Positions 32,086 through 44,264 of a stretch of 64,000 nucleotides of DNA are shown piece by piece. The DNA comes from Azolla caroliniana (taxonomy: Eukaryota > Polypodiophyta). A model generated the notes under the pieces. The model searched no databases, was not told the origin of the DNA, and saw only the letters and a list, made by a program, of their open reading frames with translations. A program made the translations under genes and the position numbers. The first letter of the stretch is position 1, and every line of letters begins with the position of its first letter. Where the stretch lies: assembly GCA_043228905.1 (NCBI GenBank), contig JBHGNT010000009.1, positions 10,292,001 to 10,356,000 on the forward strand. The letters are read 5' to 3'.

Positions 32086-32880
32086 TTTTGGTACCTTTAT
32101 CAAAGATTATGTCTTACTCGAGTGTTCTTCTTGAGAACCACCTCAAGATTGTTAGCTAGCCAAGTTGACTCGAGGTGTGAAAGGGCCGAAAGGCCGAATG
32201 TTGTGTAGGCGAAACAAGTAGTCGAACGAGTGTGGAGTCGAACAAGTGTGCAGTTGAATGAAAGCCGAAAAATAGATAATGCCGAATATAAATAATAGGT
32301 TTTGGTACCTTTATCGAAGATTATGTCTTTTGGTAATGTCATTTGGTACCTTTATCAAAGATTACGTCTTACTCGAGTGTTCTTCTTGAGAACCACCTCA
32401 AGATTGTTACTTAGCCAAGTCGACCCGATGTGTTAAAGGACTGAAACGCTGAATATTGTGTAGGTGAAAAAAGTAGTCGAACAAGTGTGGAGTCTGACAA
32501 GTGTGTAGCCGAACGATAGCCAAAAAATAGATAATGTTGAATATAAATAGTAGGTAGTTGTAACTGTAGGAGTTTACTATTCTTGCTAAACAACATGTTA
32601 TATTTTCTTGACGTAAGCTTCCCATGCCACCTATAAAAAGGGGCATAGGGCACTGTAAAATCTATTGGTCTATAAGTGTATCAAGGTTAATATAGTTGTT
32701 TTTATTGAGGGAACTTTGTGTCCAACTGTGCTTTGTAATTTAACTGTGTAAGTCGATCAGTTGTGGCCAATTCAATTAGGGTACTTAGGAAGTAAGTATC
32801 TGACTTGTGTACTGTCGAGAGGATGGTAACACAAATTTAGCATGCTCGATTCGATCTGTGACAGACAAAGAACACTAGAA
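32086..32880 (+). repeat. LTR-like region of gypsy G with a ~258-bp tandem duplication
   Basis: The segment starting GGTACCTTTATCAAAGATTA appears at about 32,089 and again at 32,347, with similar sequence to about 32,303 and 32,562. A TATA-like CTATAAAAAGGGGC sits at 32,631. Gag sequence starts about 250 nt further on, so this is probably the 5' LTR and leader of the gypsy element that follows. Exact LTR borders could not be fixed. Confidence 0.6.
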
Positions 32881-33540
32881 GCTTGATGTCGTATGATCGC
32901 AATAGCAACGACGGCTCTATGAGACGCAAAGAACCTCATACTCGATCAGAACATTAACAAGCACAAGCAAAATTCGTTCGGCAGGAGGCCGAAGAAGATT
33001 TAATTTTGGATTTAGAAACTTTCGACGAGAGCAGTTCATAGGATGAGACGTTCGACATTTGTGAAAGCAGCTTTTCAATCTACATACAACAAGACGACAC
33101 AATGTCGTATCCTTACCCTAAGTATAATGATGAAGCAGATGTTGAAGCAGATGTTGAAGCGCATGTACGCGCATTTCTTACTATATGGTAGGCAAACCAT
33201 GTGTCATAGAGATTATCATAAGCAGACGCAGATGCGTCAAAGATAGCCGAATTCTGATTATCACTAGAAGGCCAGTCCGCAAATTGGTACTCCCAGTACG
33301 ACCTTGGTGAATTCGAATCATTTACACAACTAACTGACAAATTTGTCCAATTGTTTCACTAGCAAATCGCACAGTGAGAACTGATGAGGCAATTCTATGC
33401 TGCATACCAGGAGCAATATGAAACAATTCCACAATTCATTATTAGATTCTAGAATCTAAGTGATAGGGTGTTTAAGACAAAGGGTAATCTTACACTATAT
33501 GAGGGCTTGACCAAACCAGTTAGATGGAGTTGTGACTCAT

Positions 33541-34150
33541 AATATTTTATATAGATCAAGAGAGACTCAAGAAATTAAGAAAAAAAGATAGAGAATATGA
33601 GAAAGAGATAAGATTGTTATGATATTCCAACATCAAGACAATACAAAGGAGATAAACTCCACATTCAACTAAGAAACCAAAGACCTTCTTGCTACCAATC
33701 ACTCAAAAACCACAATTAAGACCCTTCCTCTTTCACTAAGATATCTCTTCCTAAGATTCCCTCTCCTCTATTAGGATCCTCTCCCTATTAGTCCCTTGAT
33801 CTAAGACTATCACTTCCTCTTTTATAATTTTCTTCATCTTCCTCGTTCACGCTATTTTTAGAAGCTTTTTATCTCCTATTTTTAGCTAAGACCCAACAAC
33901 CTTCTAATCGTCATATCTCCCTCATCAGAGCTCCAAATTTAGGGATTTAAAACGCAGTAGATAGCTCTCTTTACAAGCTTTCTAACCTATATTTAAACAT
34001 AATGTTTGGGTGAAAAATGAAGGAGTTATGACTATTCCTTTGTTATTGTTTTTTATGGTCCGCTTTTTCTCTTTTTACTTTTCTCTTGTTCTCTTACTTT
34101 TACTTTTGACTTCTTCCTAAGGTCTTGGTTTGTGTTCTTAGCCTCCAAAT
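33541..34150 (-). repeat. Unresolved insertion in gypsy G gag
   Basis: Gag similarity stops near 33,535 and restarts near 34,170. Between them lies AT-rich, pyrimidine-rich sequence. On the minus strand a possible LTR starts TGTTGGGTCTTAGC at 33,898 and has TTATAAAAGAGG at about 33,826-33,815. No second LTR, target duplication or coding sequence was found, so the class is uncertain. Confidence 0.35.
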
Positions 34151-34159
34151 GTGAGTTAT

Positions 34160-35437
34160 CCATACTTTATATTCTTCTAATGTTGAATGACTTAGATTCT
34201 AAAAACACTTTCACACTAAGGAAACAATTGGCGAGGCCGCCACCAAAGGAAGATATGACAGAAACATTTCTCATTGCACGAGACTCTAAGAACGACATGG
34301 GTGGTTTTGGATTTCAAAACCGATACATTAGAACAAGCCATTGATTGGGTCCTTTATATGTAATAAGCTCAAAACAGTGTTGGCATGTCAATGGCAGCAC
34401 TAAGAAAGCTTTGTCAAAAGAGGAGGAGATTCTATTTCAGCAAGCTATACAATGTACAACATGTCTTAATCCGGGACATTCATCGATTGAATGCACTATA
34501 TGGACGCACTGCCCGATTTGCCATTCCATGGCCCACACTTTAGAGCAACGTGAATATAACTTGTTAAACAAACTCACTACGCCCATTCGACAAATAGAGC
34601 CAAGAGAAGATAGAATTCGGCACGAAGACCGTGGCCGGCAAACACACCTATTCAGAGAGCATGATCGACCCCAGTATCAGGAAAGATTCCGGTCAATGGA
34701 TGACAAATTTAGGGAAGATGAATATAGAAGAGAAAGCCGAAATAGATATGATCGAGATTATTCACCCCGACATGAATCAAGAGCAGACAGATGGCCATTC
34801 AGCAACAATAATAAACTCGGTGGAATTGAAAATTCAAGACCCTATGAAGATAAGAAAAGGCATTACGATCAACAAGTAGAATATAATCACCGGTTCCAAC
34901 CATACGAGGACAAATGAGACGATCAGAGACGTCCGACACATGCCAGACAATTTCAATACAATCACGGCCCCGAAATGAACCAGATAGGCAACAATTCCAA
35001 CCGCAACAAGCACAATTTGAAAGATGCAAGTTGAGTGAGTCGACAAAGCCAATTTGTTTTAATTGCTGAAAAGACGGGCACTATGCAAATGTGTGCCCAG
35101 ATAAAGACAGATGAGTGAATCGACAAAGCCAATTTGTTTTAATTGTTGAAAAGACAGGCACTACGCAAATGTGGGAAAGGCCCAATCGTCAACATGGTAA
35201 CAGTTGAGACCTAGCGAGTTACCACAAGAAGTAAAGCAAAACCATCTAAGTGACGAAATTCGAAATGGGGCAAAGATATGGATCGAAAAAGAAAATAACA
35301 AGAATGTTGATCATATGTAGCACAAAATGCAAAATATATAGCAATAGGCAAATCCCAATCAAAAAAACAATCCTCAGTGGCCGATGAACCAATTGTAGAG
35401 AATTCAACTTGGCAAGCCTTGGTTGGCTGCCAAATCA
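34160..35437 (+). pseudogene. Gypsy G gag C-terminal part with zinc-knuckle remnants
   Basis: The 190-aa frame at 34,345-34,917 contains a Cys-rich motif CTTCLNPGHSSIECTIWTHC and an Arg/Asp/Glu-rich region typical of RNA-binding gag tails. Downstream, INCFNC-KDGHYANVCPDK-like CCHC knuckles appear at about 35,055-35,110, and a similar second one at 35,135-35,175; both have a stop in place of one residue. The two knuckles look like a ~75-bp duplication. Confidence 0.6.
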
Positions 35438-35453
35438 CAACACCATTAAGCGG

Positions 35454-35850
35454 TGTTGAGAATCAAGCTCAACCTAGTCTAGTGTGTGAACACACCTTTT
35501 GAGAATCTATGAGCACTCAAAGGTCAAATGTCACCACTACTTTCTACACATTAACTATGTGTCACAGAATCATATTTTATGACACATAACTAACGAGTTT
35601 CCACATTCCCTATGACACATGAGCTTCAGTGAGAGAATGTAGAGAGAGGACCGTGACTTTATATAAAGCACCTCTCTCCCTCTTTTGTACTTGGTTGTTT
35701 TCTATTGTATTTCTTACTCCTTGTTAATATACATTTGAGTCTTTTTATTTTCCGATCTATCTTGTGTCTCTTCTCTCCTCTTTCACACACACATAACACA
35801 CATCTCTAATCTATTCCGCATAACATAATTACTCTAGCTAATTATTTACA
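35454..35850 (+). repeat. Solo copia LTR with AGCGG target duplication
   Basis: 397 bp, TGTTGAGAATCAAGC...TTATTTACA, flanked by AGCGG at 35,449-35,453 and 35,851-35,855. Contains TATATAAAGC at about 35,662. Related to the minus-strand LTR at 14,376-14,764. Taking it out restores the gypsy G frame (...ITTPLSG / LLDLVPRF). Confidence 0.92.
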
Positions 35851-35855
35851 AGCGG

Positions 35856-36650
35856 ATTGTTAGATTTGGTACCTCGGTTCAAAGAAACTTTGGCGATGAT
35901 TGTGACAAAAGACAAACTACCGAGCATGCCGATTAATTTTACAAATTCAAGTGAAGGACCTGTGGTATTGGATGAGCAAAATCCAGTATTTGAAGTAATT
36001 ATCAAGGGTAAAGAGGTACCCATAAGTATTATAGATGGAGGCTCAGGGGTTAACGTAATAACTAAAGCAACTTGTGATCGTCTTGGCATCCAACAATGGG
36101 AGGTCTGCCCATTCTAGCTTCGGATGGATAACACGAGTTGTTAGAGCTTAATCCTAATGTAAGCATATGATAAGGAAATAATAGATAGATAGATAAATGT
36201 GTCAAATGAGGGTATCTAGGCCTCATATTTATAGCCAGACCCAAGGGCCCCAAGCAAGTTCACACTTGACCCTTATGGGTTGTCTCAATTCCTAGGATTA
36301 AAAGTAATCCTCCATTATTTACACTCTCATTTAACCCTCACACTTTATCCACGTGTATAGATTAATATGGTACAATACCATGGGATAATTTATGGTCATG
36401 CATGTAACACGAGTTCCGTCCAACCCCTCAGATTAATCTGAAAGCTGGAAATCACAACCAGAGGATATTCATTTGAAATTTCGACGGGCGTGTTAAGATT
36501 AGATACATTAGATGCACCAGGTGCATACCCACTTTTGTCGGACGTCCATGGCTACGAACAACAAATATCAAGCAAAATTGGTAGAAAAACATAATCAGTT
36601 TTCAGCAAGGGAAAACCAAAGTAAGAGTGCTGACAGAAGGAAAGGTGACC
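35856..36650 (+). pseudogene. Gypsy G protease
   Basis: ISIIDGGSGVNVI (36,028-36,066) is the retropepsin active-site region, with D-G-G in place of D-S/T-G. The flap-to-C-terminal part continues after the solo LTR at 36,139-36,409 with LEITTRGYSFEI and AYPLL-GRPWL-like sequence in shifted frames to about 36,600. Inactive. Confidence 0.7.
36139..36409 (-). repeat. Short solo LTR with CGAGT target duplication
   Basis: 271 bp, TGTTAGAGCTTAATCC...CATGTAACA, flanked by CGAGT at 36,134-36,138 and 36,410-36,414. On the minus strand GGCTATAAATATGAGG (about 36,237-36,222) looks like a TATA box, so the LTR probably reads on the minus strand. TAACA precedes CGAGT on both sides, so a longer duplication by a different element class is possible but no terminal inverted repeats support it. 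Confidence 0.75.
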
Positions 36651-36984
36651 ACTAAATCTGAGATGGATGTCTAAGATGTAGAGTTCAAAGAAACTAAGTC
36701 ACACTCGGTGGGATAGAGGAAGAGGAGACACGATGAGGAAGAAGAAGCGCCAAAAAGTGTTCAAATGCACGTGAGGGGAAAATAGCCCCCAAAATAGAAA
36801 GAAAATCTCCCAAACGTTTTCCCCCCACTTTTTGCTTTAAATGAAACTTGTACGATCCCAACCCCACTCCCTAAAAAGATTTATTTTTTTGCTCGATTTG
36901 TTTTCAATTAGTTAGTACTAACAATATAGAAAATACTCATGTTTTTCTTTTGCCAAAAATAGTACTTTTCTAGTACACCATAGC

Positions 36985-37440
36985 GTGCTTCAACCCATAG
37001 CCCGAATGAACTTAAGATATTTAGCCGATTTTGCTATTCCACTTCATGCAATAATGCATCGAATGCCATTTCAATGGACACAAATAGAAGAAAAGACATA
37101 TCAAGCCTTGAAGATAATGTTGTCTTAGGTATCTGTTGTTAAACCACCAGATTGGACAAAACCCGACATGGCAATCGGAAATGCTCTAATGCAATTGTTA
37201 CAGCCGAACTAGTATCAACCAATTTATTATGTCAGTCGAAAACTCTCAACAACTGAAAGAAACTACTCAACTATAGAACGGGGAGCACTAGGTATGGTTT
37301 ACAACGTCAATCAATTTTGACATTATCTATTGGGCCGAAAATTTACTTTTCACGTTGACCATTTGACCACTATCTTCAACTGTAAAGAAGGGAGACATAT
37401 GTCAAAGAGAACCCTAACACATCATATTTCCGAGAATTTA
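36985..37440 (+). pseudogene. Gypsy G RNase H fragment
   Basis: In one frame with several stops: MNLRYLADFAIPLHAIMHRMPFQWT, then QPIYYVSRKLSTTERNYSTIERGALGMVYNV and HYLLGRKFTFHVDHLTT, the characteristic order of the Ty3 RT thumb and RNase H. Ends near 37,440; integrase is not present. Confidence 0.8.
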
Positions 37441-37499
37441 TAGCTCACATAAATTCTTACAATGCATAGACAAGTCTATTAGAGTTAAGTCACCGTAAC

Positions 37500-38655
37500 T
37501 CTCAACATGTTTTTCCTTATTCCCTCCAAATTTAGCATATGCATTTTCTTTTTCTTGTGTTTGGAGAAATTGTTGAGTAACTTATCATATTCTTCTCTTT
37601 CTTTGAATAAGTCTTTTGTACTCATGCAAAAGCTTTTCATAATTTTCCTTATCCCTGACTACATCCAAAATCAGGCGCTTTCAAGCTTCGTGACGTTCTT
37701 TATCAAACCATTTTTTCTTCGACCTATATTTCTTGATGCATTTCCAATGTGTGTGCTTGGTTGAAAAACATTTGTTTTTGTAGGAGAAAAATAACTTTCT
37801 TAACAACTTATCATTTCCATTCTAGTGTGGCATCATGTTGTATCTTTGTCATTTGTAACATACTATCAACTGTCTTGGAATACATGGGCACTCGTTTAAG
37901 GTTAATGCTCAAATGTGATTGTTTATTATCTTCAATGGCTTTCTCACAATCAAACCTATTCATACATTTGAGATAAGTATATAAAGTCTTATGACCAAAT
38001 TCTTGTGTCCACTCACCAAGTGAGCATTTGTGTGTGCGATCCAAAATACGTTGGGAAATCTGCACATAGTCAATCACACTATTTCCATTATATTTTTCAT
38101 ATGTAAAACCATTAGTGTTAGGCCATAAGGATATATCATTTTCAATAAGTATTCTAGTATTGTTGCACATGTGTAGGAGCAACTTCCCAATGTGATTATA
38201 CATTTCTATATCCTATTGCATCATTCAAATATATGGCATGAAACCTTGTGCATCAAGTTAGAAACTTCTTGTATGAGCATTCATGTCACCAAAGACAATA
38301 ACTTCCCCTTTGGATTTGAAATGAGCAATATCATGTTCTAGATTGGCAAAAGGTTGGTCTTTATCTAAACAAGCATGAAGTTTAGAATATTCATGAGGAA
38401 TGTAGCATCTAACCACAAAAGTAAGGGCTTGACCCACTTCGTACAGGCTCTCCTGATGAAACCTGCATTCAATATTCCACACTTGTTACATGATTGGGGG
38501 GCCACCACGAGACCATCATCTCGAAAGGCATTTGCGATTACGAAAGAGGCTAGTGTTGGTGTGGCCATTAGGTTGCTCCTTATAATATTCGTTGTAATGA
38601 AGGGACTTGACGTTGGGTAACATACCAACATAGTTTTCTCATTACAAAGAGGCAA
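37500..38655 (-). pseudogene. LINE remnant: endonuclease domain and linker
   Basis: Minus strand: VGQALTFVVRCYIPHEYSK, then VIVFGDMNAHTRSF (about 38,270-38,300), the G-D-x-N-A motif of apurinic-type endonucleases of LINEs; then SVIDYVQISQRIL and a DHK-like block (EFGHKTLYTYLK), and a WFDKE linker segment at about 37,700. RT would follow but is absent beyond 37,500. Frameshifts and stops occur. Homologous to 1-258. Confidence 0.68.
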
Positions 38656-39534
38656 AAAGAAAAGAAAAGGATTGGGGACATGTTTTTTTCCAAAAATATA
38701 TATGTGTACATGCGTTCATATATCTCTTGTAAGCATAAAGTAGTCAATGAGCTAGCTATTTGGTTGGATCAAATGTTTAATGATGTTCTAGAGGTTAGGA
38801 GTTCAAATGTGACTAAGAGTAAACAATAATATTGATGCATTTGAGTATAAAACATATTTAAACTTAAGGTCTTCGTGCACTTTGGGGTTCTCGTTATAGG
38901 AATTAAAGAGTCGAAACCATATTGGTGTGCATAGAGACTTAGCTTATTTTTAACATTTTTTTGTGAATAAACTATTCAAGAGGCTCACAAACATGATTGA
39001 GCTACCACGCGGAGGGGGTTTAAGGAACTACTCATGGAGCAATCCCAATTGGGTCATATTTTTTACAAATACAAAATTTCCTTAATTACACCTTGAAAGA
39101 GATTTCCAAACTCTAGTAATCTCATGGTGCTCTAGAAGCACGTGTCATTAGTAATAGACTAAACGAACGTCAAGGTAAACCATCATTTGTCATCACCATT
39201 TATAGGAGAAAAAAAAGAGAGGACTGAATAAGCAATTTGCACACACATTGTCCAATGGGAGACTCATCTTGAGCTTTATCCCAAGTCGGATAGTACAAAG
39301 ATTGCCTATGTCAGTCAAGAACTAGGGGGTAAGGTTGTTGCCTAGTGTTGTGGGCTTCATACTACTAGGAAATTACCAAATACCTAGATAAACTTTCGCA
39401 TAGTTTTCAAGGGTCAATTTCTATAACTTGCATCTTGCACCAAGTCAACACAAGCATAAAGAACCTTTCTAACCATAAGTTTTCCTCGATCAAGGATTGT
39501 TTATTTTGTTAAAACCCAAATTCAAAAAACAAGA
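38656..39534. other. No gene seen
   Basis: AT-rich repeat-like sequence. At 38,745-38,825 a plus-strand stretch (GGTTAGGAGTTCAAATGTG) weakly recalls a tRNA-type B box, like those in the LTRs of gypsies A and B. No coding similarity recognised. Confidence 0.4.
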
Positions 39535-40333
39535 TTGGAAGGAGATAATTGGTTAATTGTTTATTTTGCCAATGGTATCCCGAATTTAGACTATCATTGG
39601 ATACTTCATGATAATGATCCAAAATTCATCAAAAAGGTTGTTGAAACTATTCTTCATTATCAACACACTTCGAAGGACCATAATAAAGATGAAGCGCTTG
39701 GGACCAAGCTATTGCAATTCGCTGACAAATGCAAGACACCCAACAAATTCCTGGATCATAATTTTAAGTGACAAATAGCAATGTTGAAAGATCCAATGCA
39801 AAGAGCATGCAACATAAAAAAAGTTGCAAACCATAAAGGTCAAATTCTTGAAGTCCTCGAGGTCTATACACATCACTTAAGTAATTGTAAAAGCTCTTTC
39901 TCACACCATGTATTGGGACCCAATGATTTACATTGTGCTACCAGGTATATCAATGGATCTCCAATACAATTGTTGTTTGATTCAGGAAGCTCACATAATT
40001 TTGTGAATGATTGTTTGGTTCAGATTTGGGGGATTCAAACCACTGTATGTGATCACACCTATATGATGCATTTGGTTGATGGAAGATTGCAATACATCAA
40101 TGGGGCGATTCATTCATTGGCAATTTATATAAATAATTATGAAGAGCAAGTATATTCATATTACTAATGTAATACTAGCTTGTCCATGGTTCTTTAATAA
40201 AAACTCTTCTTTATCTATTGATTGGGATCACCATTCAGTAATGTTTACACTCAGTGTTGGGCAAAGTCCCAAGAACAGTGTTAGCGTTCCGATTGCATTG
40301 GGACTTTTTCCGGCCAAGGTGGGGGATAGCTAG
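39535..40333 (+). pseudogene. Gypsy gag-end/protease fragment
   Basis: After a degenerate gag-like stretch, the 128-aa frame 39,781-40,167 contains QLLFDSGSSHNFVNDCLVQIWG, a retropepsin active site of D-S-G-S type. The C-terminal part continues in another frame as LACPWFFNKNSSLSIDWDHHSVMFT (with a frameshift at about 40,165), matching the usual hydrophobic-G-x-x-W...D-W block of Ty3 proteases. Separate from element G by its active site. Confidence 0.7.
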
Positions 40334-40708
40334 AATTGATTCTGGCCAGGTTTACGTACCTATCGGAATCTAGCCGAATCATATTTTTTAAACCGGCTAT
40401 TTATATAGTTTTGTAAAAAAGAAGAAGTAAAAGTAAAACGTTTTTATATTTATTTATATTGAATTCCTTCTTTTCCCCCTCTTTTTTTCCCTCTGTCATC
40501 TGATTTTCTTCTCCTTGCTTCTCACCCCCTCCTGAGTCCTCGCTCCTCGCTCCTCGCTGGTTACTGCTCCTTGCTCCCTTCTCAAAGCTCGTTGCTTACT
40601 AACATGCATTGCTCCATGTTTTCCTTCTAATCGTTGCTCGAAGATTGCCGCTCGTTGCTCGCTACTTGCTGATTGCGCGACATCTCCAGCTCGTTGTTCT
40701 AAGGTATG

Positions 40709-40750
<42 letters not shown>

Positions 40751-41119
40751 TCTCTCTCTCTCTCTCTCTCTTTGGTGAAAACACACAATTATATTAATAA
40801 ATGTGTGTAAAAAACACTACTTGCAATGGGTGTGACAATGGAATATGGTCACCCACTAACTACACTACATGGGTAGTGGAACATGTTGAATTGCCAATAG
40901 GCAAGACAAACACTCCACCGAGGAAAGAATTTCCACTTGCTCCAATAAAGAAACTTGTCACATTACTACTCCCTTCAACTTTCGTAGATATGCTTTCACT
41001 CCATGTCTACCATCGAATACAAAAGCATTGCGCATATTCCAATTATGACGCAATCCCCAATATCTCAAAAATAGAAATACGATCTCAATCTTTGATTTTG
41101 GGTCAACCTGTGTAAATTG
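40334..41119. other. Intergenic; (CT)n(CA)n(CT)n microsatellite at 40,707-40,771
   Basis: Pyrimidine-rich sequence (40,460-40,700) with CTCGCTCCTCGCTCCTCGC repeats leads into a compound microsatellite. The 104-aa open frame at 40,801-41,115 was not recognised. Confidence 0.6.
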
Positions 41120-44100
41120 TGCAAACACCCACTATCTAGGTGTCAAATAACACCATGATAAGACTTGCCAAATTTGAGAAATGTAACTCCAAATCTGACA
41201 AGCAATCGGACATTGTATAAATCAATGAGTACTATCTTCCATTTGAACAATGCAAAAAAAGCGATTGCCCGTTGCTAGTCCATGATGCTTTAGAGCTAAT
41301 CCCAAAGGCAATCCTCCAATCAAAACTCTCAAAATGAAGACCTTTGATACAAGTGGCAATTTAGAATGCCAACTACGTTCAACCCCTACATTCCACAACG
41401 ACATCTAGTGAAATAGAGATATATATGAAGTATATAATAGAGAGGTGAGGAAATTGGGTTTCGAACCCAAGACACGGTATAATGCTTGTAGTGTTATCGA
41501 CTTACCACTAGGGTAAGCTAATTACGATAAAAAAAAGAATGCCAACTATATTGTAAGATCTGCCATCACCCATGATCAGATTTGTGCATTCTCCATTCTT
41601 CTTCAGCCTTAGATGATAACCATCCAAGAAACTCAACAGAGCAATGATACAAAAGATTAGTAGTCACTTGTAACGACGACTTTTGACCCTTTAAACACCA
41701 ATCAATCTATAGTTGTTCTCCTGTTTGTAGAGGTAAGGGACCTTGCATCAATGGAATATTTTGTAGTTGTTGTCAAATAAACCCATAATTAGGCAGAATG
41801 CGTAATAATTGTCGTGCTTCAACAAACTCCAAAATTCTTTGAGATGGAGCCTCAACTATATCTCCCACCTCTTTGACCCCCAAACGAAACAAACGATTAA
41901 ATTGAGATCGCAATCTCTCCTTTCCTGGCCAACATAATAATTGAGAAGACACAAGCAACTCTTTTTGCAAAGAATTGCAATGCTCTCTATTAGATGATTG
42001 TTTCCATACACATAACAAGAATACTTCTTGTCATGAGATAACCAAGTGTTGACACATGTAGAGCCCGGAACCCTAAGTGAAATATATCCATTCAGTAATT
42101 GCCACCATGAAGCCTTAATTGTTGTCCTCCCATGTGTTAAACCCTTGTTCTCAATGAAGTATTGAACAATAGATATCCATGGTTGTGAGTTTGAACAAAT
42201 GTCTTGTAATAATGAAAATCTACGAGCCATCATATGCTTAGATAAGTTCAATATTCTAGTTCCCCCCAAGCGCTTAGGGGTTGCTAGATGATTACACGCA
42301 ACCCAAGTGATTCCCATCTTATCCCTCTTCTTCCACAACAAATTTTGAAGAGGTTGCAAAATAGAATGCAAATTCTTCTTTGTCCATGGCAACAATGGCA
42401 AGTAATATAACATCATGGGTTCCATAATACATTGTACAACCTTCAAGCGTACATGAAATGGCCAAGATTGTGACTTCCAATACATGAACTTATCCCTAAA
42501 CTTACTAAACATCCATTCAATCAATTGACCATTTGTAACATTCATTCCTAATGGATAGCCCAAGCATCCCCTTCTCAAGATTCTCTCGCGAGGCTTGTAG
42601 AAACATGAAAGAATCATCAGCCAAAGCTTGTGCTACTAGTTGCCCTCCAGATGGAAGGTGTAGACTCACAATGTTACCATTTCTTGCAAGCCTTGATAAC
42701 ATTACTAACAAGGGAGGAGTAACAATAGCAAACAATAGTGGGCTAAGAGGGAATCCTTGACGAACGGATCTTGTGAGGGCAATATCTGACATAACTCCCC
42801 CATTAAGCATTACTCGAGACACCGCATCTTGTCCTAATAAAAATATGAGGCGAGACATACGAGGTCCAAAGTCCATTGTATGCATTAACCCAGAAACAAA
42901 GGACCAATTAACATGATCATAAGCTTTCTCCAAATCTAATCAGACCATAATCAATTCTTGATGAGTGTTTCGAGCATAATCCATGGCCATTTGAACATTC
43001 AACACATTATGCAATATATTCCTACCTACGATAAAACCATATTGGGTGGGGTGTATCAACTTTGCCAAATACTTTTGTAATCTATTTGCCAAGACCTTTG
43101 TAAATATCTTATACAATCCCCCCATCAAAGAAATAGGTCTCCATTGATGAAATGACTCGGGAGATGCCACCTTTGGAACTAATTTAATTAGACCAACCTT
43201 CAAAGATTGAGGCATACAAGCAGAATCCCAAGAATGTTGAAACATCAAAGTTAAGGGCCCCTTTAAAATGTTCGAATATCGCTTAAAAACTTCATTTGTC
43301 AAGCCATCCCAACCAGGGCTCTTACCACTAGGAAGATGCCTTAAAACTGTGTCTACCTCATCCTTAGTGAAATCCGCATCCAATTCATGACTAATGAGGT
43401 CATGCACAATACATCCAACCACATCATAAAACTCATGACGTGCTCTACTCACCTCATTTGTCATTAACAATTGTGGGCCAATCAACTCCTTAAAGTAATG
43501 AACACATATGTCAATTATTGTAGTAGGATCCTCTATCCATTCATCCCCTTGCTTCACATGTACCACATTAGATCGAGTATAAGTAGGATGTAACACTTGG
43601 AAAAACAAATGAGATTGACATTGATTATCTATGAGCTCATCCCTTAGTTGTCGCATCTTCGCATAACGATAACTTTGGCATTGCAACTGAGAAATAATAG
43701 CATGCAATTGACTTTCGATATCCAAAAGCTCCTCATCTAATGGTGCATGTATCAATAATGCTTACGCCTAGAGAGAACTTGTGAGAATTGTCGAAGAATA
43801 CCTCTTCTTCGTTGAGCATTAGTTACTCTATACATACGATGACTGATCTTAATGTTTTGTAACATGGTATCCCATGCTTTAACTCCTTTAAGATTCACTT
43901 CTTGTGAAAAATTTAGCAAAATTTGCTCCATGATAAAGCATAATGGAGGCATTCCAAGTAAGGATTTATACATGTCAATTGCATGATTACAAACCTCCGA
44001 ACAAATAGGAAAGTGATCTGAAGTTCCTACATCTTGTAGAACTTTCATAAGAAGTGATGTCGGTAAAAAAGAATCATTGTGCATCACATACATTCTATCT

Positions 44101-44264
44101 AACCGACTCCATGTTTGTCTATGTTGAGCGGATTGGAAAGTAAAACCTGGATCATTCCCATGCAACCATGTCCAAACATTCAACTTCAGAACCTCCATAA
44201 CCAATGAATCCCAAGCAAGTTGCATAGGATCATCCATGATTGAATGTTGAGATGGTTTGGACAT
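41120..44264 (-). pseudogene. 5'-truncated LINE: end of endonuclease, RT and zf-RVT
   Basis: Minus strand from 44,264: end of the endonuclease (WTWLHGNDPGFTFQSAQHRQTWSRLDR, SDHFPI), then RT from about 43,750 with GKSPGWDGLTNEVFKRY, WRPISLMGGLYKIFTKVLANRL, a TAG near 42,938 before DLEKAYDHVNW, then VRQGFPLSPLLF and ALADDSFMF (the F/Y-A/V-D-D catalytic site, here L-A-D-D). A frameshift near 42,560 leads into the C-terminal region, ending in a zf-RVT module (RSWHSKLPLVSKVFILRVLIGGLPLG) at 41,380-41,280, with LINE sequence continuing to about 41,120. The front of the endonuclease and ORF1 are missing, as usual for 5'-truncated LINEs. Confidence 0.85.
41376..41535 (-). mobile_element. SINE-like insertion in the LINE
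   Basis: About 160 bp flanked by AGAATGCCAACT at 41,363-41,374 and 41,537-41,548 (approximately). On the minus strand it shows an A-box-like TAGCTTACCCTAGTGG and, about 45 nt on, a B-box-like GGGTTCGAAACCC, as in tRNA-derived SINEs. A run of eight A lies at the right end on the plus strand. Removing it and one flank restores the LINE zf-RVT frame. Which strand is the sense strand is not certain. Confidence 0.6.

Larger units (their letters stand above)
32881..37440 (+). mobile_element. Decayed Ty3/gypsy element G (gag, protease, RNase H)
   Basis: Plus-strand order: gag (33,300-33,540, QFYAAYQEQYETIPQFIIRF), an unidentified insertion (about 33,541-34,150), the rest of gag (34,190-35,110), protease (35,856-36,640), and RNase H (36,985-37,440). 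Two solo LTRs interrupt it at 35,454 and 36,139. Most of RT is missing between about 36,660 and 36,985, where composition changes and no frame is seen. No 3' LTR was recognised. Many stops; inactive. Confidence 0.75.

Noticed and set aside
40801-41115. 104-aa open frame next to the compound microsatellite
   Set aside because: No recognisable motifs, and its end runs to the edge of LINE sequence; not enough to call a gene.
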